Below, piece after piece: positions 47,801 to 58,749 of a stretch of DNA of 64,000 bases. Origin of the DNA: Leuctra nigra (taxonomy: Eukaryota > Arthropoda > Insecta > Plecoptera > Leuctridae). The first letter of the stretch is position 1. Every line of letters begins with the position of its first letter. Both the position numbers and the translations under genes were made by a program. Location: the NCBI GenBank assembly GCA_934045905.1, contig OW203762.1, positions 11,065,647-11,129,646 on the forward strand. The letters are read 5' to 3'. The notes beneath the pieces were generated by a model, which was not told the origin of the DNA, did no database searches, and saw only the letters and a program-made list of their open reading frames with translations.

Positions 47801-50800
47801 CATTTTAGAGAAACGGTTTGAACTGCATCGCAGCCACCAACTACAGTAAAAAAAAAAAACAGAGACCAAAGGCAAAATATTAGAAAAGAGACACTCGCTC
47901 TTCGCGCTCCAAGTCGCTGGTTTCGGCTTTATCTTGCAAACTTCAAGGTTTTTAATAACACAAAACAGTTATAAATCATAGTGATCAAGAAGGATAGGGA
48001 CCATATGCAGAGGAATGCAACAATAAAGTAGAGTTTAAAGTTTCTGGGCTGTCAATTGGCAACAATCGTCTTATAATGAGCTTACAATTTATTGTTTTCA
48101 GAGCATGAACAACACTTTAACACATGAGGTATAGGAAAATCATGTTAAATTTGGTTTCTAACCATTTTAAAGTAGCACGCATTGGTATTAGTTTACATTT
48201 TTCCTTATAGTATGTCCATACCAGAAAAAGTGCGTTGTTCAGATCAAATCAATCCATACAATATGTATCTCATTATTAACCTAAAAACGACAGGATGTTA
48301 CTTGATCACAATTAAGATACCTTGTGACTCAATTTATCTCAGAAACAAGACAAAAGGGTTGCTTAACTTTCCGAGGGATTGTGTTGCATGAATATCAATA
48401 AGTACACAAGTAGTTATGAAGATCTGAATCACGACCCGACATGGTATTCAACACTAATCAATGGTGTTGATGTTGATGTTGATGGGACTGACCCCAGCCG
48501 AGCGCGATGTATAGAGTGATGTCACTGGTGTCGGAGAACAGCGCCAGGAAGATGATGTTGTGCAGATAAAGTCCTTCCATCAGGATCCAGGAGTAGTTAG
48601 CCAGGAGCGAGTATTGCCACAGGCTGATCATCACCTTACACTCCCAGTTCTGTGAGAGAAACATGAGAGTCATGATGATGTGATCATCATGGGGGTAGCA
48701 GAGAGTATGGCATTCAATATTCGAGAACATAAAAAATAAAAAATTAAAATTAAATGTCAATATTGAAAAGTAACTTGTATTTTTATTTAAAAATTCGTAG
48801 TTTTGCGATTTATTCCTTTAGAAAAATGGCCCAAATTGTTTTTAAAAGGTCAATTCAGCACGTTAAAATCGCCTTAAACACGGGACACACTTTCCAGTTC
48901 AGATCAAAGATGGGTGAAGAGGAGCTCTATCATTGGCTGAGAGCTGCTGTCATTTGACCAATTGCCTGTCTGCTATTCGATCTGATCAATTAAAATCAGA
49001 GAGAACACTTCTTAGTGTGTTTCCTGTTTTACGCCGATTTTTCTAAACAAGTAAAAAGCAAAAATAATAGGTTTTATTTTATTTTATTTTATCTCATCTT
49101 GAGTACAATACATTTGTATCGTTTTTATTTGTTTTTTTTGCTCTGGGCCTTAACGTCGCACTGTTCTGCATCGAGGCTAATGGCGACGGATGAATGATTA
49201 TGATGATGATTGGGAGATGATGATGAAGAGTAGGTAAAGATGAAAGGTGGGAGGGAGGCGGTCGTGGCCTATTAGTAGGGTACCTTCCCAACATTTGCCT
49301 ATCGACTGAGGGAAAACCACGAAAAAATCCTAGTCAGGAAGGACGGCCGCGGGAATCGAACCCAGGCCTCCGGAATACAAGTTCAGAGCGTTAACCACTC
49401 ACCCAACCTGTTCCATCATTTGTATCGTGTCAGAGATGTATTTCATATAGATAGCACTAGGGCATTCTTCTCCGCAACCGTTAATTCATAATGTGAAAAT
49501 TGACTTAGCCCACATTTCCAAATTACCACAGAATTAGGGGAAGAAAGGGGAAATAGGGGAGGCGGATAGGGAAAGAAATAGGGAAATAGGAAGTATAATT
49601 AGGGAAACAAGGGATAGGTTCTTATGTGTTAAATTTTGGAACTTGACTAAACTTTACTGTTAACCATGTTGCATTGTCTGCTGGAAATCAAGGAGTAAAA
49701 GTTACCTTGGTCATCCTGGCCGTGAAAGTCACGCCCTCCTTGTCGACGCTGACGTCGGCGGGCAGACCGACGCCCTGGACGAACATCGTGTCCTTGACGA
49801 ACATCATCGACGCCCTCAGGATGAAGGAGACGAAGAGATGAAGATGCAGCGTGTTGCGCGGGCAACGCAGCTTCCTTGGTACAGCGAGGAGATGTCAACA
49901 TCGTTATCAACAACTATTAAGATGCTTGCAAGCGCTCAACCGTTTTAGAAAATTGAGAGAGAAAAATGTGATAGGATGTTCACATGATAAGTCTGATTGT
50001 ATATTAGTAACACTTTTTAATTCTTGCTTCCCGCATTGTTAATTAGGCGCCGGTAATTCAACAAAACCGCTCAAAACTATGACATTTCCGATACGATTGG
50101 AGACCATACCCGTGAACCAGTTGATCTCAAATTGTAATAATAATTAAATAAAATACAAATTAAGGGCTATCACTTGGCACAATTTTTAAATTAAATTTCA
50201 TACGGCACCCAGCGAGACAAGAAAATATAACTTTTCCACCAAAAATCGACTAATTATTACTAATTAACAAAGCAAAAACGTAAAAATGTACCAAGTGATA
50301 ACCCTAAGTTTGTCTTTTATCTAATCATGATTTAAATTTCAAATTATTTCGTCAACCCATTTTGTCTCCAATCGTATCCAAAAAAATGCCTGCAACAAGC
50401 GGCAAAATCGCTCGCGCTTGCAGCACCTTAATAGTTTACACGTGACATCTTGGTGCAACATGTCAAAACAGTTGTCAATCTTTTGGTATTTTGTTGATAG
50501 TATTATTGTTCACTTTCACAAAAACTCATGTCACTATTACAAAATGCATGGATGAAGGCAAACTACTGGTTTTTGAGCTCACCTCAAGAATAATTGAAAT
50601 TGACTTCCGCCAATTCTACCTCTGCAATTGATTCTACCTCTGCAGTAAACATGACAAATGATGTTGGATGTACTCACTTGCTGGATCTGAGCACGAAGAT
50701 GGCGACGATGAGCGTGGCCAATGAGACGGCGTATCCGACCTGGGACACGATCTTGACAAGTGGAAACCAACGCTGAAAATAGACAACTCCATTAGCACCA

Positions 50801-53800
50801 GAATATAACTACGATACGACCCATCAATTACGATCTGACTAGAATTCAAATTAATATTATACATTACACCATTTGTATATTATAAAATCACACAAATAAC
50901 AAAATAAAATAAAAATCCATACATCTGCCACCAATTGTAAAATTCAATAATATTTATATTTAATTAGTTTAGACTCAGATACGTATTTAATAGAAGGGGG
51001 GAGGTATGGAATGAAATCATCCCTCTGATTCAAATCCCCTCCCTGTTGTTTACCTATCAATATCAAAATTGCTTTAAAATATTGTTATAATCTTGAAAAA
51101 ATGCATCAAATCCACATCAATTCAACACGTTTCAGGGCCTATGTGCCCCAGACCCACATAGTACTGAGGGGTTCCGCCCCCAAGCCCCCAGTGTATTAGC
51201 AGGTTATTGTATTTCCCACCTTTGTTATTAACAATATTGTCCCCCACCCCATTACAAATTTAGTTTCTACCAGCCTGTAAAGTCGTAACAAATGGGAATT
51301 TGAACTGTTACACAGTAACTGGTATCTCTGTTCTCTGTTCCCCCTTAACTCCTCTCTATGTCGTCCTCTCCTTCACCTGTCACATTATACTCATCCCTCT
51401 TCCCCTATAGGGTAGTTGCATCACCCTGGTTGCTAGGTAACAGACCAGTGGCGTGCCGTGGATTTGTAAGGAAGGGATGCAACTAACGTCAGATAGAGAA
51501 TATGACCACACTAGGATAGGGGGTTTTGCCCCGCAGGGAATCTTTTGAATTTTGGATATTTTAAAACGATTAGGAACACTTTTGGAGAATAAGTATTTTG
51601 TTTCAAATACTGTAATTTTACTTCCCACAGAAGGCTCGGAGACAGGAGAAAGAAATTGGAATTGAATGTAGTTGTTTGGCAATTGCAGATATTAAACACA
51701 TCATCAGTTCAGAAAATAATATTGATATAAATTATTTGCATTAAAATCACCAGCTGTTCGTGGTGAGTGCTCCGGGAGTAGTGATCTTAATAATTACGAA
51801 TGATCTCATAAGTTAACAAACACTTTTGTCTTAAATAAACAAAGTTAAAAATATCGGTATAGGTATTATTAATGATAGAAATATCGAGTTGTTACAGGGG
51901 ATACAAACACGTTAATAATAATTATTAGTTATAATGGAGCCTCATTTAACTCCATGGTAAATCCCCCAAAAATATTATAAAATTGATAATATAATGACTA
52001 TTAGAAAAGAATAAGTAATATATTTTTTGGCAAATTGCGTTGCAGTTAAATCTGGTAACAATTAACTGTTAAATCAGTCCAACTATTCAGGAAAATAAGT
52101 ATCACTTGTAGATATATTCCATTCTTCGGGTTTTTCGGATAAACACCTCTGTGGCCCGATCATAAAATCGACCTCTGTTTGCAGGCTTCAAGTGGGTGAC
52201 GAGTAGCGTCTTTTCAATAGACATCAAAGCCAAGCGAGAGAGTCGCATTTGGCCAGTTGAGTTTCTGGCGTAAGACTTGATTCGTTTTAGTGCAGAGAAC
52301 GACCTCTCTACAGACACGCTAGTAGCTGGTATGGTCACTATAAGTTTGCACAGAGAAAACAGCTGTGGAAATGCTGTGTCTAGCTCGTTTGCGTGAAGAA
52401 ACTGAAGCAAACCATACACTTGTTTTTCTTTCATTTGCTGGGAGTTGTAGAGCGCTATTAACTCACTGCGTAGTCTGGCGAAGTCAAAATATTTCCCATA
52501 GTTCAGCTTTAATGACTCCAATAATCGATCGGGAAAGTTCTTTGAATAAATGGAGCTCTTTTTTGGATCAACAAGCCCCAAGAATGACAACCTGTCGATG
52601 TCATCAAACCTGCTACCTATCTCCTGGACAAGATTGTCTGTAATTTCGAAAAACAGACGACGGTAGCTTAATGAGATGTCACCAAGATCAGCCAACCTCA
52701 GGCGCTTTGCTGCTGGTTCATTTGCTGCCATATCTTTCGCTTTACTCCAAAAATGAAGAAAATCCTCTCTTTTCTGGGACAATGTCCTTTTCAGGTTTGC
52801 AACTGATTCAAGACAAAACTTGATGTCACTTGTCTTCTTTTGCAAGACTTGAAAAACAGAGTCAGTCAATGCAAAATATTCTGAGAATATTGCCAGCATG
52901 AAGTTTGTGTCAAATTCTTTCAGAAAATTCAGATACCCTCGCGAAGAGTTGTAGGTATTCTCGTCCCAATTGTCAGGATCGGCCAATATACCAACAAACA
53001 TTTCTATGAGCTCTTTCCTGTATTCGTACAAAGTTTCAATTAGCCGACCATTGTAACTCCATCTTGTTGGGCAAACAGACGGAAATCGTTTCTTCACCTC
53101 TCGATCCAGAGTTTCCGTTCTGTTGGTTGACTTGCTGAAGAAGGCGGCTATACCACTAATGGTCTTGAAAAATACCTTGCATTCTGTTATATTTGATTTT
53201 TGTAAGGCTTGAGATAACACAAGATTCAAACGATGTGCATAGCAGTGTACAAAGAGTGCTTCTGGACATCGAACTTTGACTCGCGTTTGAAGTCCTGACA
53301 AATGTCCGGACATTACTGATGCTCCATCGTATGTTTGTGCAATTAACTTGCTCTCACACTCATACGTTTCCAGCAACTTGAATACATACTCTGCCAGTGC
53401 AGCAGCTGTTCGATCACTACTCACATTGCTGAATTCAATGAATCTTTCGAACACATCACCATTGCTCACATATCTCATGACAGCAGAGAGCTGGGCCATA
53501 TTGCGAACATCTGTAGCTTCGTCCAAAGAAATTGCAACAAATTGTGCCTCTTTAATCTGGGCCTTTATGTCTTCAATGAGCACCTCGCCTACAGCATGTA
53601 TTAAATCATTTTGTATATGATTTGATAAGCCCGAGAAAATGGTAGCCTCACTGAGATGAGTTTCTAGAGGCTCGTCGAACTCGCTGAGCATCAGAACTGT
53701 ACCAACGTATTTGCCTTTATTGTCAGAATCGGCCGACTCATCGTGCCCACGGAAAGCATCCTCGTGGATTCCGAGATGGCATGTTACTCGGATCAGTCTT

Positions 53801-56205
53801 TGCAATACTGCTCGATTTTTCCGAACTTTGTCGTTGTGGTTCCTAATCTCTAAATTAGTTTGTTGACTCAACTGACAGTCGATTCGAGAAGATCCAAAGG
53901 TTTTTATATCAACCATTGCATTTAGATGACTTAGAGTCGTTTCATGACGCTTTATGGCTTTTGATATATTGCTTAAATCACTGAATCCACCCTTAACCCA
54001 AGTAGTATCTGCAGAATTTGTAAATAATAGGCAAGGCCAACAGAATAATTTGTTCGATCCTTGGCATCCAGTGAGCCAAGGAGAAGATTTGTACTGTTCT
54101 GTGTTGAAATGACGTGTACACAATTTTGTTTTCGTAATGAGATGTGGTAATTCTGGCGTTGGCCTGCCGTTTTTTATAATCTCACTTTTTTATTAAAATT
54201 ATGGGAACTGAATAAGCGTGTATGTAAATCGTGTATGACACAACATACAGGTGGAGGTTCTGTATGATCTAAATGTTCAGTATTTACACTACTCATTTTG
54301 CTGCATGATATTATTAGCGTGTGCAGTCGTGACGATTCGGAAGCTCTCGGGTTGACTTCGGCTTCACAACGCAACGAAGTAAATTGAATCCATTCTGAAA
54401 AATATATCCCTCGGTTTTCACCACTATACACGCCGAGAGCTGATTTAAACACAATTTAGTATAAGAAAGTAAACTTACCTCGGTAAATAATCACAAATAC
54501 TCCACAAATTTACGTGTATTTGCTTGAAAATGGCAAAAGTAATCATCAAATGACGGCTCGCGCAACGATTGCACATGGCCATGCAGAGTGTATAGCATCT
54601 TAGGAAGCAACTAGAAAAGTTGAGTACAGCGGGACTCGGAATCACTCGGAATCCCGAGCTCACCCGACTTGCCTAACGTAAGATGTATACTCGTTTCCCG
54701 TAATAGGGAGACTAATATGGCACGCCCAATCATCGAACCTTGCACGTTACCTATTACAGGAGTTAAAATATACACAATAAATTTACTTGCAATTGAAATT
54801 ATGAGGGAAGCAATGCTTCCCTTGCTTCCATGGACGGAACGCCACTGTAACAGACCTAAATCTCGTTTATTTTGCTGGGTTAATAGTATTTTAAATACAG
54901 ATGTGAAAGAAATAAATGAAAAAGAAAGACATAGCTGGTATCAAATAAATAAGGAAAATCAATCACGAAGGGAATGTGATAAATAATTTCTGATTAACTG
55001 AAAGCATCTGTACTTTCCCCCAGTGAGATTTTGGTCAGCTGTGACGTCAGATGATTGGCATATTCGCTACCTTCATATAACCACCTTAAAGAAAAGCAAC
55101 TCCTCTTGAACTCTTTTGATGTCGGCCTGGTACAAGGCATTGAGCGTGGTGCAGAGCGAGTAGTTGGTCCACACAGCGTCCTTCTCGTTCCTGAACCAAG
55201 TGGCGTTCTCGGTGCAGAGTTTAGATGCGATCTCCTCCTTCCCCTTGGCCTGGAACACCATTGTCATCTGTGAAATATGGTAAAACCCATATTTCACACA
55301 TATGCGCACTCATCTGCTTATAAGAGAAATCCAAGTCGAATGAAGTTAGTCAGTTGTCAAACGTGGATAAAATTCACGGTCTTCTGACCCTATCTTCAAA
55401 ATCGGTAAGTTGCTAACGCAGCGTATATTGGAACACAGCCGCTGCAAAGTGAACTGCCTCGGTAGCTCAGCTGGTAGAGCATCTGACTGGATATCGGAAG
55501 GTCGTGGGTTCGAGTCCCACTCGAGGAATATCTTTTCATATTGCAGTTGGTATTACCGGTATTTATTACCATTGTCATCTCTCTCTCTCTCTTAGCAAGA
55601 CTTGAGATGGGAGAGGGAAGATGAAATCGTCGGAGGAATTAATATACCTAGCTTATAAGGAATTTATGTCGTTTGTTTAAGATTCTTTTTGTCATACTCT
55701 TAAGAATTTAATCATACTCCAATAAATAGTTTGTACAAGTCAAACATTGATTTATTTATTATAATAAGCATCAAAACTTCTAAACATAGACGCATTATAT
55801 TAAAAGATGTATTGCATTACTTAACTGTCAAAATATCTTAGTTGCCTAAAGGGAATACGTTACTCTTAAAATATTTCTTTAGGGCTAGGAATCCAAAGTC
55901 AGAATTAGATGTGCATAATGGTGACGCAAAATCCCTTGCCACTTGATCTGGATCGACGGAAATCCATAGGGGTCAGGACTCCCTAACATTAACATTTCTG
56001 GTTGTAATGTTCATTCTATAGATCCAACAATGCATGCAATATCGAGCTTGTTTGATAATCTCTCTTGAACGGTTGACTGACATATTGTTAAGACTTACCA
56101 ATGGACACGTGGTAGTTGCTAAATCTCCTGCCGGAGTGCGTGGCCAGCAGATGAGTGAATCCCACATGCTGTCGCAGCACGCGTCACAGGACGGTAAGTA
56201 ATCTT
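38763..56205 (-). CDS. PTHR: Class B1 (secretin-like) GPCR, parathyroid-hormone-receptor type
   Basis: Minus-strand exons joining in consistent phase: 56099-56205, 55085-55267, 50678-50772, 49706-49874, 48493-48649, 47428-47558, 46908-47008, 43814-43958, 43018-43203. The extracellular hormone-binding part has CDSMWDSLICWPRTPAG..TTTCP and CTENATWF..TNYSLC; TM1 is in RWFPLVKIVSQVGYAVSL; TM2 has LRCPRNTLHLHLFVSFILR; TM3 has SWILMEGLYLHNIIF; TM5 has VPIIFSVL; TM6 has STLVLVPLFGVHY; TM7 has FQGCLVAFLYCLLNAEV. PLFGVHY and the ECD motif match vertebrate PTH receptors best, above DH31, DH44 or PDF receptors. It should sit in the plasma membrane and signal through Gs to peptide ligands. The signal-peptide exon was not found. 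The stop is either TAG at 43018, or a GTAAAG donor at 43029 joins in phase to an exon at 38763-38840 (VPAVAYGPRASIAVPVAARM..., TGA). The TM6 exon is tandemly amplified upstream. Confidence 0.88.
39202..43009. repeat. Nested inverted and direct repeats downstream of (or inside the last intron of) the GPCR
   Basis: Three related copies: 39202-39930 (+), 41223-41775 (+) and 42238-43009 (inverted), sharing GTTCCGCCTTCTTACTGCCC, GGAAGTAGGACAATGGGTCT, ACCATTGGCG and GTTATGACGCATGAAACATT. The second and third face each other across a 460-bp spacer. A separate 1.1-kb hairpin element (40118-41234, ends CTCGGTGTCTGGCGAAAATT) ends exactly where the second copy begins. The shared sequence stops about 9 bp from the receptor stop codon. 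No convincing ORF (a 77-codon frame with ARWLDRYILM is repeated in both arms, without family match). Confidence 0.75.
40118..41234. mobile_element. 1.1-kb inverted-repeat element
   Basis: Left end CTCGGTGTCTGGCGAAAATT, then CCACTTTCATTGTTTCCACT. The right end is the exact inverse, ending CGCCAGACACCGAG. A second paired block (GATAAGTT..GGGGG..ACTTATC with TAACCGCGGG/CCCCGGT) lies inside each end. Interior (40.5-41.0 kb) holds nothing recognisable. Confidence 0.7.
43863..46680 (-). repeat. About 21 tandem copies of the splice acceptor and 5' part of the GPCR TM6 exon
   Basis: GTTTCATTCTCCTCGACGTA recurs every 133 or 135 bp (CACAAGG versus CACACAAGG variants) from 43863 to about 46553. On the coding (minus) strand each unit holds TTGACTCTGTCCTTGTGTG, the acceptor TTTAAG, the exon start GCGTTGGGCGCGCTCC through GAGAATGAAAC, and then a 13-bp filler CTCTCTCACTGCG absent from both flanks. 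Copies are nearly identical: most differences are single bases such as CACGAGG/CATGAGG. Only the copy at 43814-43958 continues into VEMVWLFCDQLFGSFQ and a donor. The 135-bp units keep one frame open for up to 346 codons. Confidence 0.95.
46681..46907. other. Intron between GPCR TM5 and TM6 exons
   Basis: No gene seen. The single-copy intron end CTTCGACTCTGTCC lies at its left border, so the amplification began about 25 bp upstream of the acceptor. Confidence 0.5.
48650..49254. other. GPCR intron sequence
   Basis: AT-rich; nothing supported apart from TTTTATTTTATTTT tracts near 49070-49095. Confidence 0.4.
49255..49415 (-). repeat. tRNA-derived SINE in GPCR intron
   Basis: On the minus strand GTTGGGTGAGTGGTTAACGC (A-box-like) is followed 30 bp on by GGCCTGGGTTCGATTCCCGC (a perfect pol III B box, GGTTCGATTCC), then a non-tRNA body CAGTCGATAGGCAAATGTTG. 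The spacing is that of a tRNA head, with a poor acceptor stem, so it is a SINE rather than a functional tRNA. Confidence 0.65.
49919..50437. mobile_element. Foldback MITE, GCAAGCGC family, copy 3 (GPCR intron)
   Basis: Starts TTAAGATGCTTGCAAGCGCT and ends GCGCTTGCAGCACCTTAA. Internal arms carry GGAGACCATACCCGTGAACC and inverse GGTTCACGGG-like/ATTTTGTCTCC sequence, with GGGCTATCACTTGGCAC mirrored by GTACCAAGTGATAACCC. The most complete copy in the window. Both ends touch TTAA. Confidence 0.85.
50773..51437. other. GPCR intron left of the hAT insertion
   Basis: No gene seen. AT-rich, followed by a C-rich non-coding stretch near 51.13-51.42 kb. Confidence 0.4.
51446..54847 (-). mobile_element. 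hAT transposon with perfect 8-bp target duplication
   Basis: Ends CAGTGGCGTGCCGTGGATTT (left) and, inverted, CAGTGGCGTTCCGTCCATGG (right). TAACAGAC is duplicated exactly at 51438-51445 and 54848-54855. The 3402-bp element carries one transposase gene and lies on the same strand as the host GPCR gene, in the intron between the extracellular-domain exon at 55085 and the TM1 exon at 50772. The intact duplication and nearly intact frame suggest a recent insertion. Confidence 0.93.
52102..54452 (-). pseudogene. hAT transposase (ZMYM1-like, TTF zinc finger, DUF4371), frameshifted near the N-terminus
   Basis: Main frame 52102 to about 54190: GRPTPELPHL, then the TTF-type zinc finger (CTRHFN..WLTGC..KLFCWPCLLF with a distal HETTLSHL), DUF4371-type RNase H fold with LDEATDV (first acidic residue), YDGASVMSG (second) and the VHCYAHRLNLVL helix. 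The hAT C-terminal dimerisation block SVSVERSFSALKRIKSYARN follows, with its Glu. It should bind TIRs and cut and paste the element. The conserved N-terminal part continues in another frame (54174-54452, with VCCVIHDLHTRLFSSHNFNKK). The two meet at a run of six T (54186-54191); one base more would join them. This may be a real mutation or a homopolymer error. Length with the N-terminus is near the family's usual 700-800 aa. Confidence 0.9.
54856..55084. other. GPCR intron right of the hAT insertion
   Basis: No gene seen. CCCCCAGTGAGATTTTGGTCAGCTGTGACGTCAGATGA resembles 14.76-14.80 kb (CCCCCAGTTTTTGGTCAGCTGTGAGGTCAGATGA), so it is a dispersed repeat fragment. Confidence 0.4.
55456..55528 (+). 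repeat. tRNA-like sequence (SINE head or tRNA pseudogene)
   Basis: A good A box (TAGCTCAGCTGG) and B box (GGTTCGAGTCC) with D arm GCTC/GAGC, anticodon stem TCTGA/TCGGA, loop CTGGATA (nominal anticodon GGA) and T stem GTGGG/CCCAC. The acceptor stem GCCTCGG/TCGAGGA has a G-A mismatch at 1-72. A GGA anticodon would demand a serine tRNA with a long variable arm, which is absent. This argues against a functional tRNA. A CT microsatellite follows (55575-55592). Confidence 0.6.
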
Positions 56206-57224
56206 CTGCAACGGCAACATCGCTATTAGAATAGGTCAAGTCAAGTGCAGTTGATGAGAGAAGGAAGAATCTAAAGGAAAACGCAGTGTGTAACGCGTTG
56301 ATTAGCGAGCCTTCGTATTGCATGCGAATTCATATCAGGTGGAAGTTGCTGATCTCAGACATTGGAAACAGAAGTGAATCCAATGTATCAGGTATAAATG
56401 AAAAGATCGCTCTTGATGAAACATTCCAGAAATATTTCAAATAAGTTTCGTGCCCTTGATAGTGTCGTGATACATTGTTTCATTGTTCATTTGGACCTAG
56501 GGGTTTGTCCACGAGAGAGGACCCAACTAAATACTGGCAGCACTGATTTTGTTTGCATTTTTAAAACATTTTTTATTTTATTTTCTATTTCTACCTTGAA
56601 ACACTCTGTTGCCTGCCCAATGCGAATTGTTATCTTCTTCGTAATGTTTCCCACAGGCTGAGAGAGTCGGCTGGAGAGGAGATGAGTTATACAGCGGCAA
56701 GCCCATCACTATGAACACAGTGCAGCTGGAAGAGCAAGCAACAGTGTTAGAGATGCAGCAAAATGGCCGTATATGTCAAATTTATGAAAATAATTTCATA
56801 GTTTGGAATAAGCTATTAGTTTTATTGTGTCCAACAGGTGTTTAGAACCCGAAAATTACTTAATTTTCGGGTTCTAAACACCTGTAGGACAAAGTAAATC
56901 AAATAAACCATTACAAGCCATGGAATTATTTTCATTGAACAGTTCTGAATTCACGTCCATAGCCCTATTTTGTTAACAATTACACTGGAAAAAGATATTG
57001 ATAAAAATCGATTAAAAAACTCTTCAAGGTCAAACTCACTACCAAGCCGTCTTAAGGACAGATTAGTCTGATATTTACAAAAACACCTAATGTGGTGGTC
57101 CCAATGACCATGTAACATTTTAATTTGATCGGTCAAATGTTTACAGTTTTATAATTTTCAAAAAAAATTGAAAATTTCAGATCGCTTAGCTGAACGCTGT
57201 GCCCTGGACATTCTACAAAAAACA
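56206..57224. other. Upstream intron or 5' region of the GPCR gene
   Basis: No exon could be placed. It contains a diverged GGAAAACGC..GTAACGCGTTG element end (about 56.27-56.31 kb), a perfect 48-bp hairpin (56836-56883) and the CCCAATGACCATG repeat near 57.09 kb. A signal-peptide exon for the receptor should lie in or beyond this stretch. Confidence 0.4.
56836..56883. other. Perfect inverted repeat, 23-bp arms, 2-nt loop
   Basis: AGGTGTTTAGAACCCGAAAA plus TTA, then CT, then the exact reverse complement ending TTCTAAACACCT. Outside the arms, GTCCAAC and GTAGGAC remain partly complementary. No neighbouring gene end makes it an obvious terminator. Confidence 0.92.
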
Positions 57225-57735
57225 CAAAATTGAGAGAGAAAAATTGTTTCATAAGTGGGTGTAAATTTAAAAGGTTATTCACATGATCAGTCTAATTGCA
57301 TATTTTTTAATTTCACTTTTTCACTTTTTAATTTTTGCTTCTTGCATTGTTAATTAGGCGCCGGTTTTTTTAACAAAACCGCTAAAAACTATGAAATTTT
57401 CGATATGGAGGCCATACCCGTAAACCAATTGATATCAAATTTTAAACATGATGGGATAAAATACAAACTTAGGGTATATTTTTGAAATTAATAATTTCCA
57501 TACGGCACCCAGCGAGACAAGAAAATAGAGCATTTTTCACCAAAAACCAACTAATTACAACTAATTATCGAAGCAAAAATAAAAAATGTGCCAAGGGATA
57601 ACCCTAAGTTTGTCTTTTATTTAATCATGATTAAAAATTCAAATAATTTCGTCAACCCATTATTGTCTCCAATCGTATCAAAAAAAAGTGACTGAAACAC
57701 GCGGCAAAATCGCTCGCGCTTGCAGCACCTTAATT
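57225..57735. mobile_element. Foldback MITE, GCAAGCGC family, copy 4
   Basis: Interior matches copies 1 and 3 (GAGAGAGAAAAATTGTTTC, GCGCCGG, GCTAAAAACTATGAAATTTT, GGGATAACCCTAAGTTTGTC); right end CGCTCGCGCTTGCAGCACCTTAATT. The left terminus is truncated. Confidence 0.75.
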
Positions 57736-58749
57736 AGGCACATTTGCAAAACATAAATACGTTACCTTAACGACAAACAGACTCCTACAAAGGTCCACGT
57801 CTTGACCACCATCCCGCTCGTCCAGATCTCACATCTCCCGGACAATAGCGGACTCTCTGGAACACTCGCATCCACGTAGTGGCATGATTTGTTGTCACAT
57901 TGTTACGCGATACTTCGACAACGCCCCTACTAGTGAGATTAGCACACACACATCGCTGTTGACTCGTGTAATATTGTGATGGACCATGAGGTGAACGGTG
58001 TGAGATTGTGTCAACAGGATTGGGTTTCGTGGTTATCAACTAATATGATGTGAAGCCATCTCAATTATTGTTAGTTGAAAGTGTTTGAGGATTGGAGAGA
58101 GCAACTCGTTAGTGTGCTCTGCAATCAAATATGAATTCTATTTATAACTGGGATTGTGTTACTTTCATTCATAAAATGCATCCTGTATTTGTTTCTGGTT
58201 TTAACACCCACATCAATGTTGTGAAACGACCGATAATGTTAAAATCTGTAATATACATTGTCGTTGTGATTTCATATTATTGATCACTATTATTTACAGT
58301 TTGTATTATTGTATGCTGATTGAAACAATACAGTGGTTTTCCTAACAATAATGATATGCATTGTAGGTAAACACAGACGTCACTTATCTCCAGGGTAACC
58401 AGTCTTGAAAAAAGAACTGAGCCAGTCAAATTCCCAGTATTTATGGAGATTACTTTTCAGAATGAAAAGTATAAATTTTAAGTAGTTTCATCCTAAAGCC
58501 CATCTCAGTAAGTACATTATATATATAAATAAAACCATCTGTAAAGGTTTAACATAGTAGTTTCTTATTCTTGTTGCTGAATGTCAATATTAATTCCAAC
58601 TAGTTTAGGTAGTTCTAAATGTATTGCTTCAAATTGACACCAATGCATAATGACTAGTAAAAAAGAACACTACGATCTTAGACAAAGAGATATTTAACGA
58701 GTTGTCTTTAATTCTGACTTTACGTTGCAGACCTCTCACCAATCCCAAG
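57736..58749. other. Intergenic region between divergent genes
   Basis: The GPCR gene (-) and the repeat-protein gene (+) diverge here. A GC-richer patch at 57.78-58.04 kb may be a 5' exon of either, but no frame is convincing (a minus-strand frame encodes MCVLISLVGALSKY, weakly signal-like). The plus-strand acceptor TTGCAG at 58733 precedes the next coding exon, so an upstream, probably non-coding exon should lie here. Confidence 0.4.

Noticed and set aside
55456..55528. Functional tRNA gene
   Set aside because: The nominal anticodon GGA needs a serine tRNA with a long variable arm, and the acceptor stem has a terminal mismatch; treated as a SINE head or pseudogene.
57785..58039. First exon of the GPCR gene
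   Set aside because: The minus-strand frame has no clear signal peptide or donor in phase with the exon at 56205; left as intergenic.
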